DNA from: Flavobacteriaceae bacterium GF1
Lineage (GTDB): Bacteria > Bacteroidota > Bacteroidia > Flavobacteriales > Flavobacteriaceae
Direction: 5' to 3'
NCBI GenBank assembly: GCA_009797885.1
Contig: WNKP01000001.1
Location: 806,001 to 870,000, forward strand
Length of the DNA: 64,000 bases
Shown here piece after piece: positions 55,768 to 64,000 of this stretch. Positions within the stretch are counted from its first letter, which is position 1. Each line of letters starts with the position of its first letter. Under the pieces are notes generated by a model. The model was not told where the DNA came from, ran no database searches, and saw only the letters and a program-made list of their open reading frames with translations. The position numbers were made by a program, and so were the translations under genes.

Positions 55768-56640
55768 ATGAAAGATAAAAAGACTGAATTAATAAGCTGC
55801 CCATGTTGTAAAAAATCGGAAAGTTATCCTTGGGCGGTGGAAAATGGATTCACAGCTGTTAAATGTCTAAACTGTGGTTTTGTTTATGTAAACCCCCGTC
55901 CTGTAGAATTTTTAATAAATGATGCCGTAAAAACAGGGGTACATAGCGATGTAGACCACAATAGAACCGCAATTGCCCGTCGCGTAAAATCAAACATCCC
56001 TTTATACGAAAAAACAATTGGAGAAATGTATTCTGATGTTTGGAGTGAACATAAAAAGATTTCTTGGTTGGATATTGGTGCTGGATATGGTGAATTTATT
56101 GAGGCAATTTCAAGATTAGCTACTTCAGATAGTAAAATATTGGGGATAGAACCGATGAAACCTAAAGTTGAGAATGCATTGAAACGAGGACTTAACATCA
56201 AAGAATGCTATCTTAAAGATATAAATGAACAATTTGATTATATATCATTGGTCAACGTATTTTCACATATTCCAGAATTCGATGTTTTTTTGATAGAATT
56301 AAAAAAGATTTTAGCTCCAGGGGGAGAATTTTTTATGGAAACAGGTAATATTGGCGATTTGTCAAGTTATAAAGAAGTCCCTTCCGAACTTGATTTACCT
56401 GATCATCTTGTATTTGCAGGAGAAGAAAATATATTTACTTTTTTAAACAATGCTGGGTTCGAAATAGTTGCAATAAAAAGAAGGAGAAAAGACGGTTTTA
56501 TAAATTTCGCTAAAAGTATAATTAAAAAAATGATGGGAAGGCAGATAACGTTGGCATTACCCTATACTTCTAAATATAGAAGTCTTTTAATTAGGGCGAA
56601 ATTAAAAAAATCAACTATTAATGGTTCAATAAATGAATAA
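55768..56640 (+). CDS. Class I SAM-dependent methyltransferase with zinc ribbon
   Basis: This 290-residue protein begins with two Cys pairs (CPCCKKSES and VKCLNCGFVYVNPRP), a zinc ribbon typical of sugar or lipid-linked methyltransferases. The SAM motif WLDIGAGYGEFIEAI and a GIEPMKPK stretch follow. A LAPGGEFFMETGN motif comes later. It sits between the relic and the amidotransferase, 3 bases before the latter, so it is probably part of the same unit and may methylate a sugar of the repeat. Very A+T-rich. Confidence 0.83.
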   Translation: MKDKKTELISCPCCKKSESYPWAVENGFTAVKCLNCGFVYVNPRPVEFLINDAVKTGVHSDVDHNRTAIARRVKSNIPLYEKTIGEMYSDVWSEHKKISWLDIGAGYGEFIEAISRLATSDSKILGIEPMKPKVENALKRGLNIKECYLKDINEQFDYISLVNVFSHIPEFDVFLIELKKILAPGGEFFMETGNIGDLSSYKEVPSELDLPDHLVFAGEENIFTFLNNAGFEIVAIKRRRKDGFINFAKSIIKKMMGRQITLALPYTSKYRSLLIRAKLKKSTINGSINE

Positions 56641-56643
56641 AGT

Positions 56644-57780
56644 ATGAATCTTGGATATAGGGTTTGCACAAATTGCGTTATGGACACCACTGATTCAAAA
56701 ATTGTTTTTGATGAAAACGGTGTTTGTGACCATTGCAATACATACTATAAAGATATTTTACCCTATTGGCATACCGATGAACGAGGCGAGAAAAATTTAA
56801 AAGAGATCATTGCCAAAATAAAGAAAGAGGGCAAGGGCAAAGACTTTGACTGTTTAATGGGTATGAGCGGGGGAATAGACAGTTCATACCTTTTATATGC
56901 CATGAAAGAAAAATATGGTCTCCGCCCCTTGGTTTTTCATGTTGATGCGGGTTGGAATTCACAAATTGCAGTTAACAATATTGAGCGTTTGGTTGACGGA
57001 TTGGGGCTGGACCTTTATACCGAAGTTATTAATTGGGAAGAGATAAAAGACCTGCAATTAGCTTATTTTAAGTCGGGCGTGCCACATATAGACACTCCTC
57101 AAGACCATGCCTTTTTTGCAACCATGTACAAATTTGCTTCCAAGCACAAGATTAAATACATACTTACCGGAGGCAACTATTCAACGGAATGTGTCCGCAA
57201 CCCATTGGAGTGGATGTATTACCAGTCCGATTCAATCCAACTTAGGGATATTTATAAAAAACATGGTACCGGTAAACTTAAAGATTATCCTGTGACCAAC
57301 ATCTTATGGCATAAGGTGTATTTACCTTATTTTAAGGGGATCAAGCTAATTCGTCCATTGGACCATATTCCTTATAAAAAAGATGAAGCTATGCAGTTTT
57401 TGGTAGATAATTATGGCTATCAAAAATATCCCCAAAAGCATTTTGAATCACGATTTACCAGATTCTATGAAGCGTATTGGCTTCCAAAAAAATTTGGATA
57501 CGATACTAGAAAAGTTCAATACTCAAGTTTAATTCTTACGAATCAAATGACAAGGGAAGAAGCATTGGAAGAACTCAAAAAACCCGCTTATGACCCAAAA
57601 ACCATTAAACAAGACTTTGAGTTTGTTGCAAATAAGTTAGGCATAACAGTAGAAGAGCTACAAAGCTATATGGACGCCCCCAATAAAACATATAAGGACT
57701 ACAGATCACAAGAAAGTATTTATAGTGTTGGGGCAAAAGTGATGCGGATTTTTGGACTTGAAAAAGGAGGAAAGCGATGA
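56644..57780 (+). CDS. N-acetyl sugar amidotransferase (WbpG/PseA-like)
   Basis: The 378-residue protein has an N-terminal zinc ribbon (CTNCVMDTTDS and CDHCNTY). The PP-loop ATP-pyrophosphatase motif GMSGGIDSSYLLYA follows near residue 75, with LTGGNYSTECVRNP further on. Enzymes of this kind use ammonia from a HisH/HisF pair to convert a sugar acetamido group to an acetamidino group or a carboxylate to an amide. The hisH gene overlaps its stop by four bases (ATGA), then hisF follows. The substrate may be the uronic acid made by WecB and WecC, but that is inference. Confidence 0.88.
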   Translation: MNLGYRVCTNCVMDTTDSKIVFDENGVCDHCNTYYKDILPYWHTDERGEKNLKEIIAKIKKEGKGKDFDCLMGMSGGIDSSYLLYAMKEKYGLRPLVFHVDAGWNSQIAVNNIERLVDGLGLDLYTEVINWEEIKDLQLAYFKSGVPHIDTPQDHAFFATMYKFASKHKIKYILTGGNYSTECVRNPLEWMYYQSDSIQLRDIYKKHGTGKLKDYPVTNILWHKVYLPYFKGIKLIRPLDHIPYKKDEAMQFLVDNYGYQKYPQKHFESRFTRFYEAYWLPKKFGYDTRKVQYSSLILTNQMTREEALEELKKPAYDPKTIKQDFEFVANKLGITVEELQSYMDAPNKTYKDYRSQESIYSVGAKVMRIFGLEKGGKR

Positions 57781-58391
57781 TAAAAATCGTTAACTATGGC
57801 TCTGGTAATATTCAGGCGATCTTAAATATTTACAAGCAGTTGGACATAGAGTGTATTGTTGCCGATAATCCTACGCAACTTGCAGGTGCCACAAAGTTAA
57901 TCTTACCAGGCGTTGGAGCTTTTGACGAAACAATGCAGGAACTTTTGGACTCTGGGTTTCAGGCAGAATTGAATCGATTGGTTTTGGAAAACAAAATCCC
58001 GGTCTTAGGAGTCTGTGTGGGAATGCAGATATTGGGAAACCGAAGTGATGAGGGAAAACTACCAGGCCTTGGTTTTATCGATGGTGAAATAAAAAAATTT
58101 GACAGTAAAATTTTCATACAAAAACCTCATTTGCCACATTTGGGGTGGAATAGTATTCAACCGTCAAAAGAACACTCCATTTTTGATAATATTGATTTTG
58201 AACAAGGGTTTTATTTTTTACATACCTATTATTTTTCCTGTAATTCAAAAGAAGATATTCTGGCCAGTACTGAATATGGAATCGAATTCTCTTCGGCCGT
58301 AAACCATGGTAATATTTTTGGTATGCAATTCCATCCTGAAAAAAGCCATAACAACGGGGTACAAGTATTCAAAAACTTCGCAAACCTATAA
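57777..58391 (+). CDS. hisH: HisH-like glutaminase of the amidotransferase
   Basis: This 204-residue glutamine amidotransferase shows the nucleophile in GVCVGMQILG (Cys near residue 80). The His/Glu pair is in MQFHPEKSH (near residue 182). It would release ammonia from glutamine. In histidine synthesis HisH pairs with HisF, but here both sit with a WbpG-type gene and no other his gene, so they probably serve sugar amidation. Starts ATGA inside the preceding stop. Confidence 0.9.
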   Translation: MIKIVNYGSGNIQAILNIYKQLDIECIVADNPTQLAGATKLILPGVGAFDETMQELLDSGFQAELNRLVLENKIPVLGVCVGMQILGNRSDEGKLPGLGFIDGEIKKFDSKIFIQKPHLPHLGWNSIQPSKEHSIFDNIDFEQGFYFLHTYYFSCNSKEDILASTEYGIEFSSAVNHGNIFGMQFHPEKSHNNGVQVFKNFANL

Positions 58392-58394
58392 TTT

Positions 58395-59159
58395 ATGCTG
58401 CGCTCAAGAATTATTCCCTGTCTGTTGGTCAGAAACAAAGGCTTGGTAAAAACGGTTCAGTTTAAGGATGGCAAGTATGTTGGGGATCCAATAAATGCGG
58501 TGAAAATCTTTAATGAAAAAGAAGTGGATGAGCTTATGGTCATTGATATTGATGCCACTAAGGAAGGAAGGGAACCGGATTTTGGCATGATCGAAAATTT
58601 GGCCAATGAGTCGCGAATGCCACTCTGTTATGGCGGAGGGGTTAAAACTGTGGAGCACGCCAAAAAGATTGTTCATTTGGGAGCTGAAAAGGTAGCACTG
58701 AGTTCTGCTGCAATTGAAAACCCTAATCTAATATCCGATATAGCAAAAGCAGTTGGGGTGCAAAGTGTAATAGTGGTCCTGGATGTGAAAAAGAAAGGGT
58801 TGTTCGGAAAGTATCAAGTTTATATCCACAACGGAACAAAACCCACCAGTAAGAGTCCTGTTGAGCTTGCCAAAAAATTTGAAGCGTTGGGCGCAGGTGA
58901 AATTGTAATCAATTCCATTGATAATGATGGTGTAATGAAGGGTTATGATACCAGTTTGATCGATTTGGTGAGATCTGCAATTGATTTGCCCTTAACAGTA
59001 TTGGGGGGTGCTGGAAGTTTGGAAGACATCAAAAGTATCATTGAGAAATACAAGGTGATTGGCGTGGCGGCAGGAAGCCTATTTGTATTTAAGGGAAAGT
59101 TCAAGGCCGTATTGATAAATTATCCCAACAGGGATGAAAAGAGAAAATTACTGAGTTGA
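58395..59159 (+). CDS. hisF: HisF-like ammonia-channel partner, catalytic Asp replaced
   Basis: The 254-residue TIM barrel matches HisF, with GGGVKTVEHAKKIVHLGAEKVALSSAAIENP and INSIDNDGVMKGYD. The usual CLDV stretch of cyclase HisF (catalytic Asp near residue 11) reads CLLVRNKG, so this Asp is absent, while the second Asp (VVLDVK) is kept. This suggests it cannot close the imidazole ring and acts as an ammonia conduit. It follows hisH by 3 bases and ends just before the oxidoreductase start. Confidence 0.88.
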   Translation: MLRSRIIPCLLVRNKGLVKTVQFKDGKYVGDPINAVKIFNEKEVDELMVIDIDATKEGREPDFGMIENLANESRMPLCYGGGVKTVEHAKKIVHLGAEKVALSSAAIENPNLISDIAKAVGVQSVIVVLDVKKKGLFGKYQVYIHNGTKPTSKSPVELAKKFEALGAGEIVINSIDNDGVMKGYDTSLIDLVRSAIDLPLTVLGGAGSLEDIKSIIEKYKVIGVAAGSLFVFKGKFKAVLINYPNRDEKRKLLS

Positions 59160-61280
59160 ATGAAACAAATTATCCAAGATATAAAGAACGGAGAAACCAT
59201 ATTGCAAGAGGTCCCTGTACCTATTGTGAAATCGGGCCATGTATTGATCAAAACCACAAAATCACTGGTCTCTCTAGGAACAGAACGCATGTTGGTCGAG
59301 TTTGGCAAGGCAAATTTTATCCAAAAGGCCAAACAGCAGCCTGACAAAGTAAAAATGGTTTTGGACAAAGTAAAGTCTGACGGCCTAAAACCTACGATGG
59401 ATTCTGTGAGAAACAAGCTAAGCCAACCATTGCCGCTAGGATATTGTAATGTGGGTGAAGTTGTTGGTGTAGGGCGAGGTGTTACGGAATTCAGAATAGG
59501 TGACCGAGTGGCTTCCAACGGTAACCATGCCGAGTATGTGAACATCCCCAAAAACCTGGTCGTTAAGATTCCTGATAATGTAACGGATGAAGAAGCTTCA
59601 TTTACCGTAATTGGTGCCATTGGATTACAAGGAATAAGATTATTGAATCCAACTTTTGGAGAAACCATGGTAGTGGTTGGTCTCGGACTGATCGGATTGG
59701 TTACCGCAGAGTTACTTTTGGCAAATGGGTGCAATGTCATAGGTTTTGATTTTGACCAGGACAAGATTCGTATCGCCAAGAAGAAGGGTATTGTGGCCAT
59801 TAATCCGGCAGAAGGTACCGATCAAATAAAATTTGTTGAATCGTATACCAATGGAATCGGTGCAGATGGGGTTATCATCACTGCTTCAAATAAAAGCAAT
59901 GAAATTATTTCACAATCGGCTCAAATGTGCAGAAAACGGGGAAGGGTCATTTTGGTTGGGGTTATAGGTTTAAATATCAGTAGAGCGGATTTTTACGAAA
60001 AGGAAATTTCGTTTCAGGTATCATGTTCCTACGGGCCGGGGCGCTATGATGAAGAATACGAACAAAAAGGCAATGATTATCCAATTGGTTATGTACGCTG
60101 GACAGAAAAAAGAAATTTTGAAGCAATATTGAACGCAATTTCAAAGGACTCGTTGGATGTTGGGCCCTTGATCACAGAGCGTGTACCTTTAAAGAGCTTT
60201 CAAAATATTTATAAAGATATAGGCAGCTCCAAGTCCATTGCCTCAATTTTGGAATATGATAAGGCTGACCGGCCAAAAAGTACCGTAACTATCAATAACA
60301 CTTCTTTTGAAGGCAAAAAAGGTGTTATTGGCATTATTGGAGCAGGTAATTTTACGAGTTCAACCATATTGCCCAGCCTTAAAAAACTAAATGTAGACAT
60401 AAAGTATATTGGTAGTTCAGGAGGTTTGTCTTCTACCATTATGGCAAAGCGATACGCAATCGCAAAGTCAACCACAGATTACAAAGAAATTTTAAACGAC
60501 AATGAGGTTGATTTGGTGTTTATAACCACAAAGCATAATATGCATGCACCCATGGTGTTGGAGACCTTAAGGTCCGGAAAAAGTGTGTTTGTGGAAAAAC
60601 CCTTGGCACTTAACAATGTGGAAATTCAGGAAATTATCGGGGCATACAAAGGCCAAAATGTTAACCTGAGTGTTGGGTTTAATAGACGATTTGCTCCAAT
60701 CGCCAAAAAGATGAAGAAACTTTTGGGCAACGACAATAGCCCCATGAACATTGTAGCAACCATGAATGCGGGATATATACCCTCGGATGTTTGGGTGCAT
60801 GATATGGAAATTGGAGGGGGCAGAATAATTGGAGAAGCCTGCCATTATATCGATCTGTGCACATACTTGGCAGGAAGTAACGTGAAGGCCGTATGTATGA
60901 ATGCTATGGGATTGAACCCAAAAGAAAATACGGATAACGCCAGTATTCTCTTAAAATATGAAAATGGCACCAATGCAACAATTAACTACTTTTCAAATGG
61001 CAGTAAGGCGTACTCTAAAGAGCGTGTTGAGGTATATTCCCAAGAAAGAACCATGATTATGGACAATTGGAGAAAATTAAAGACCTATGGCTTTAAGAAT
61101 GGGAAGAACATTTCCACCAAACAAGACAAAGGACATTTTAATCAGTTTAATGCGCTTATAGAACAACAGCGAAAAGGGGGAAATCCAATAATTTCCTTCG
61201 ATGAAATCGTTAATACAAGCAAAGCTTCCATAGCGGCGATTGATTCTTTAAAAAAGCAGAAATGGATTACAATTGAATAA
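59160..61280 (+). CDS. Bi-domain oxidoreductase: zinc-type dehydrogenase plus Gfo/Idh/MocA
   Basis: This 706-residue protein has an N-terminal zinc-type alcohol-dehydrogenase-like half (about 1-370), with LGTERM, GDRVASNGNHAEYVNIPKNLV and VVVGLGLIGLVTAELL. A Gfo/Idh/MocA half follows (about 380-706), with GVIGIIGAGNFTSSTILPSL, STTDYKEILNDNEVDLVFITT, VFVEKPLALNN and GEACHYIDL. Such fusions occur in polysaccharide loci with heparinase-like genes. It probably oxidises or epimerises a sugar nucleotide or polymer sugar. It directly follows hisF and precedes the ligase-like gene by 3 bases. Confidence 0.88.
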   Translation: MKQIIQDIKNGETILQEVPVPIVKSGHVLIKTTKSLVSLGTERMLVEFGKANFIQKAKQQPDKVKMVLDKVKSDGLKPTMDSVRNKLSQPLPLGYCNVGEVVGVGRGVTEFRIGDRVASNGNHAEYVNIPKNLVVKIPDNVTDEEASFTVIGAIGLQGIRLLNPTFGETMVVVGLGLIGLVTAELLLANGCNVIGFDFDQDKIRIAKKKGIVAINPAEGTDQIKFVESYTNGIGADGVIITASNKSNEIISQSAQMCRKRGRVILVGVIGLNISRADFYEKEISFQVSCSYGPGRYDEEYEQKGNDYPIGYVRWTEKRNFEAILNAISKDSLDVGPLITERVPLKSFQNIYKDIGSSKSIASILEYDKADRPKSTVTINNTSFEGKKGVIGIIGAGNFTSSTILPSLKKLNVDIKYIGSSGGLSSTIMAKRYAIAKSTTDYKEILNDNEVDLVFITTKHNMHAPMVLETLRSGKSVFVEKPLALNNVEIQEIIGAYKGQNVNLSVGFNRRFAPIAKKMKKLLGNDNSPMNIVATMNAGYIPSDVWVHDMEIGGGRIIGEACHYIDLCTYLAGSNVKAVCMNAMGLNPKENTDNASILLKYENGTNATINYFSNGSKAYSKERVEVYSQERTMIMDNWRKLKTYGFKNGKNISTKQDKGHFNQFNALIEQQRKGGNPIISFDEIVNTSKASIAAIDSLKKQKWITIE

Positions 61281-61283
61281 TGG

Positions 61284-62531
61284 ATGGTTAAAGAGAAATA
61301 TCTTGATAAAGCGAATTTTCTGATCACCGGCATTTTTGTATTTCTAATGCCTTTGGACATCAAGATATTATCTCCCCTGATAGGATTAATGATTGTAATT
61401 GCGATAATTCGGTCAAACAAATCCGTGGTTTTGAAAAACCTTGAGGTATATAAAAGCTGTTTTTTATTCTTCGTCCTTTTATTTGTTTGGCAGCTAATTT
61501 CGGTCGCATGGTCTTCTGACATGTCTGAAGGATTAAAAGCTATTGAACACAGATTGTTCTATCTGATGGCACCACTTTTGTTTTTATTGGTCAATAAATG
61601 GCCATCAGATAAGCTGATAAAAATTTTTATAATCAGTAATTTTTTGATTTGTATTTATTGTTTTTTCAACTTGGGATATTTCTTTTTTAATGAAAAAATG
61701 TATTTCATTGACAGAACAATTAATGAAGGAATAACACTGGGGACCTTTCATTACATTGCATACCATAGTGGGGCAAATTTTATAATATTCGACGTACACA
61801 GACTATATTTTTCCTTTTCACTATTATCGAGCTTATTGTTTCTTTATTTTAATAAGCGCATCATAAAAAAAAGCCTTTTTAGGTATCTGGTTGCCTTCAC
61901 ATTCATTTTTGTAATATTCTTGTTGTTGTCCAAGGTCGCAATCATTCTCTTGGTTGCTCTTTTAACTTATATGACCTATCAAGAATTTAAACAGAGCAAG
62001 ACAAAAAAGCGAACAATTATTCTATCTGTATTTATTCTCATTTTGTCTTTGGGGTTTTATCTTGCCAAAATAAGGTTTCGTCAATCCATAGAGCAATTGG
62101 GGGTAATCGAGCAAAACAGGGAAGGGAGCCTGATAGAACGTTTTCAATATGCAAAATGCTCCTTGGAACTAATCGGAGAAGCACCCCTATTTGGTTATGG
62201 CATTGGGGATATCAACAATGTGGTAAAAGAAAAACTGATAAAATATAACTACACGTTTTTGTTGGAGAGAGGGGTTTATGACCCACACAATGAATTTTTT
62301 AAAACGTATATAGGATCTGGAATTATTGCTGTCCTTCTTTTTTTGGGAATCTTCATCTCACTTTTCCGGAGGGCATATCATGATAAAAATTTTATGCTCC
62401 TTATCTATACCGGGTTTGTTTTTACCATTTGTTTGATTGAACCATTCTTGAGTAGGCAAGCTGGAATATTACCTGTGCTATTTTTTATTGGTTTGCTCTC
62501 ATACAAAGAAAAAAACACCTTATCTCCGTGA
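61284..62531 (+). CDS. O-antigen ligase/polymerase-like membrane protein
   Basis: The 415-residue protein has about 10-12 membrane segments and the Wzy_C motif ERGVYDPHNEFFKTYIGSGIIAVLLFLGIF, with the conserved His and Glu typical of O-antigen ligases and polymerases. The cluster thus has two polymerase-type proteins (the other at 52545), one perhaps ligating the chain to a carrier. Its stop overlaps the GTG start of the next gene by four bases. Confidence 0.8.
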   Translation: MVKEKYLDKANFLITGIFVFLMPLDIKILSPLIGLMIVIAIIRSNKSVVLKNLEVYKSCFLFFVLLFVWQLISVAWSSDMSEGLKAIEHRLFYLMAPLLFLLVNKWPSDKLIKIFIISNFLICIYCFFNLGYFFFNEKMYFIDRTINEGITLGTFHYIAYHSGANFIIFDVHRLYFSFSLLSSLLFLYFNKRIIKKSLFRYLVAFTFIFVIFLLLSKVAIILLVALLTYMTYQEFKQSKTKKRTIILSVFILILSLGFYLAKIRFRQSIEQLGVIEQNREGSLIERFQYAKCSLELIGEAPLFGYGIGDINNVVKEKLIKYNYTFLLERGVYDPHNEFFKTYIGSGIIAVLLFLGIFISLFRRAYHDKNFMLLIYTGFVFTICLIEPFLSRQAGILPVLFFIGLLSYKEKNTLSP

Positions 62532-64000
62532 GTTTTTTCAAGTTGTTCAATACCGTCAAATACCTGCATTATAAACAAGTTTATTATCGACTTTATTATT
62601 TGATTCGAAATAAGTTGGGTAAAAAAGTTTACAATCAACTATTGACGAAAGAAGTCCATCCTTTACAATGGAGGGATTCGCTTTTTTTTGATGATTGTTT
62701 CATTGACCATAAAACCTTTTGCTTTCTTAATATTTCACATCAGTTTGAAGAAAAAATAGATTGGAATTTTTCCAACTATGGTAAGCTATGGACCTACAAT
62801 CTCAATTATTTTGATTTTTTGAGCCAAGAAAACGTGCAGCAGGGAAAAGCATTAGGGTTGATCTGGGATTATATTACCAGTGAAAAAGGACTAAAAGATG
62901 GCTTGGAACCCTACCCGATCTCTCTGCGTGGCATCAACTGGATTAAATTCCTATCAAAGAATGATATTTCCGAAAAAGAGATAAATCAAAGCCTTTACAA
63001 TCAATACCAAACCCTTCTTCATAACCTGGAATACCATTTGCTTGGCAACCATTTGCTGGAAAATGGGTATTCCCTTTTTTTTGGCGCCTATTATTTCAAG
63101 GATGACAAAATTTACGAAAAAGCGAAATCAATTCTTATTTCAGAATTAAAAGAACAGATTTTGGGAGACGGCGCACATTTTGAACTCTCACCAATGTATC
63201 ATCAAATTTTATTGCACCATTTGTTGGATTGCATAAATCTAGCTCAACTGAACATGTGGCAAACAGATGATTTGCTTCTCTTTCTCAGAGGAAAAGCATC
63301 CAAAATGCTTTCTTGGCTTCAGGCGGTTACTTTTTACAATGGTAATATCCCTATGGTCAATGACAGCGCTTATGGAATAGCACCGTCTTCAGATAAACTT
63401 TTTGGTTATGCAAAAACCCTTGGTTTAAAATGGTCAAAAGGTGAGCTATCAGATTCTGGGTATCGAAAGTTCAATAAATTCAACTATGAACTTTTTATTG
63501 ATGTTGGAAATATTGGCCCGGATTATCAACCAGGGCATGCCCATTCGGACACCTTCAGTTTTGAATTACAAATCAATGAAAGGCCTTTTATCGTAGATAC
63601 GGGAACCTCGACATATGAAAAGAATCATTTGCGTCAAAGTGAACGAGAAACATCGGCACATAATACGGTAAAAATTGGAGCTCATGAGCAAACCCAGGTT
63701 TGGGGAGGATTCAGAGTAGCAAAGAGAGCCAAGATTGTCAACCTACGGGAAAGTGCAAATATGGTTTCAGCTTCACATGACGGTTATTTGTCTATAGGAC
63801 TGATTCACGAGAGAAGCTTTAGCACAACCGAAAGAATTATCATAAATGATAGGGTTTTGTCAAATAAAAGCAAGAAGATAGAATCTCAAGCATTTTTTCA
63901 TATTCATCCGTCAATAAAGGATATTGTCTTAAATAATAGACATGTGTCTTTTGGAAAAATGAATGTTTCCTTAGGTTTTGAAGGAGAAATCAACGACATT
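62528..64000 (+). CDS. Heparinase II/III-like protein, C-terminus beyond the window
   Basis: An open frame starts at GTG 62528 (GTGA overlap with the upstream stop) and continues for 491 codons to the edge. The N-terminal part has the helical toroid motifs TYNLNYFDFL, ISLRGINWIKFL and LLGNHLLENGYSLFFGAYYF typical of heparinase II/III and alginate lyases. The later part has GHAHSDTFSFELQINERPFIVDTGTSTYE and SAHNTVKI. Members cut uronic-acid-containing polymers, so it may trim the polymer made by this cluster. No signal peptide is obvious. Confidence 0.85.
   Translation, partial: MSFFKLFNTVKYLHYKQVYYRLYYLIRNKLGKKVYNQLLTKEVHPLQWRDSLFFDDCFIDHKTFCFLNISHQFEEKIDWNFSNYGKLWTYNLNYFDFLSQENVQQGKALGLIWDYITSEKGLKDGLEPYPISLRGINWIKFLSKNDISEKEINQSLYNQYQTLLHNLEYHLLGNHLLENGYSLFFGAYYFKDDKIYEKAKSILISELKEQILGDGAHFELSPMYHQILLHHLLDCINLAQLNMWQTDDLLLFLRGKASKMLSWLQAVTFYNGNIPMVNDSAYGIAPSSDKLFGYAKTLGLKWSKGELSDSGYRKFNKFNYELFIDVGNIGPDYQPGHAHSDTFSFELQINERPFIVDTGTSTYEKNHLRQSERETSAHNTVKIGAHEQTQVWGGFRVAKRAKIVNLRESANMVSASHDGYLSIGLIHERSFSTTERIIINDRVLSNKSKKIESQAFFHIHPSIKDIVLNNRHVSFGKMNVSLGFEGEINDI

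Overview
The window looks like chromosomal DNA from a member of the Flavobacteriaceae (Bacteroidota). The signs are type IX secretion and gliding families (SprB-like repeats, PorP/SprF, a CHU_C-type C-terminal domain), several families largely confined to Bacteroidota (DUF4175, DUF4837, DUF6909), and promoters of the form TAnnTTTG, some with TTTG about 23 bases upstream. No tRNA, rRNA, CRISPR array, insertion sequence or phage gene was seen.

Region 1 (1-14.5 kb, minus strand) is a three-gene surface locus read right to left. It holds a secreted protein with a type B sorting domain, a PorP/SprF barrel fused to a coiled coil and two SPOR-like repeats, and a giant SprB-like adhesin of at least 3,356 residues that runs off the left edge. 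The PorP stop codon touches the adhesin start codon, so the genes form one operon, presumably secreting and anchoring the adhesin.

Region 2 (14.7-42.3 kb) is mostly housekeeping: glnS, an Omp85-type barrel protein, an SPFH protein, a DUF6326 protein, gltX, DUF4175, ybeY, mnmG, a methyltransferase, an OmpH/Skp-like lipoprotein, DoxX, holB, pgk, a LysM lytic transglycosylase, DUF4837, a PorE-like OmpA protein, tatA, an M23 peptidase, a GH3 protein and DUF6909. Two sites matching the ParB centromere site parS flank mnmG, which suggests this part of the chromosome is near the replication origin. Intergenic spaces at 17.8-18.5 kb and 40.3-40.6 kb hold palindromic repeat elements.

Region 3 (42.3-64 kb, plus strand) is an exported-polysaccharide cluster that is visibly richer in A+T than the rest and continues past the right edge. 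It encodes a Wzz-like protein, the WecB/WecC route to UDP-ManNAcA, a beta-helix protein, an FrhB-like protein, a Wzx flippase, a pyruvyl transferase, two GT4 glycosyltransferases and an EpsG-like polymerase. It also encodes a methyltransferase, a WbpG/HisH/HisF trio expected to amidate a sugar, a fused dehydrogenase/Gfo-Idh-MocA oxidoreductase, an O-antigen ligase-like protein and a heparinase II/III-like protein. Two relics lie inside it: a broken hexapeptide acetyltransferase, and a chimeric fragment joining the start of a WbpG-like gene to the middle of a HisH-like gene. They record past gene turnover. No initiating sugar-phosphate transferase is in the window.
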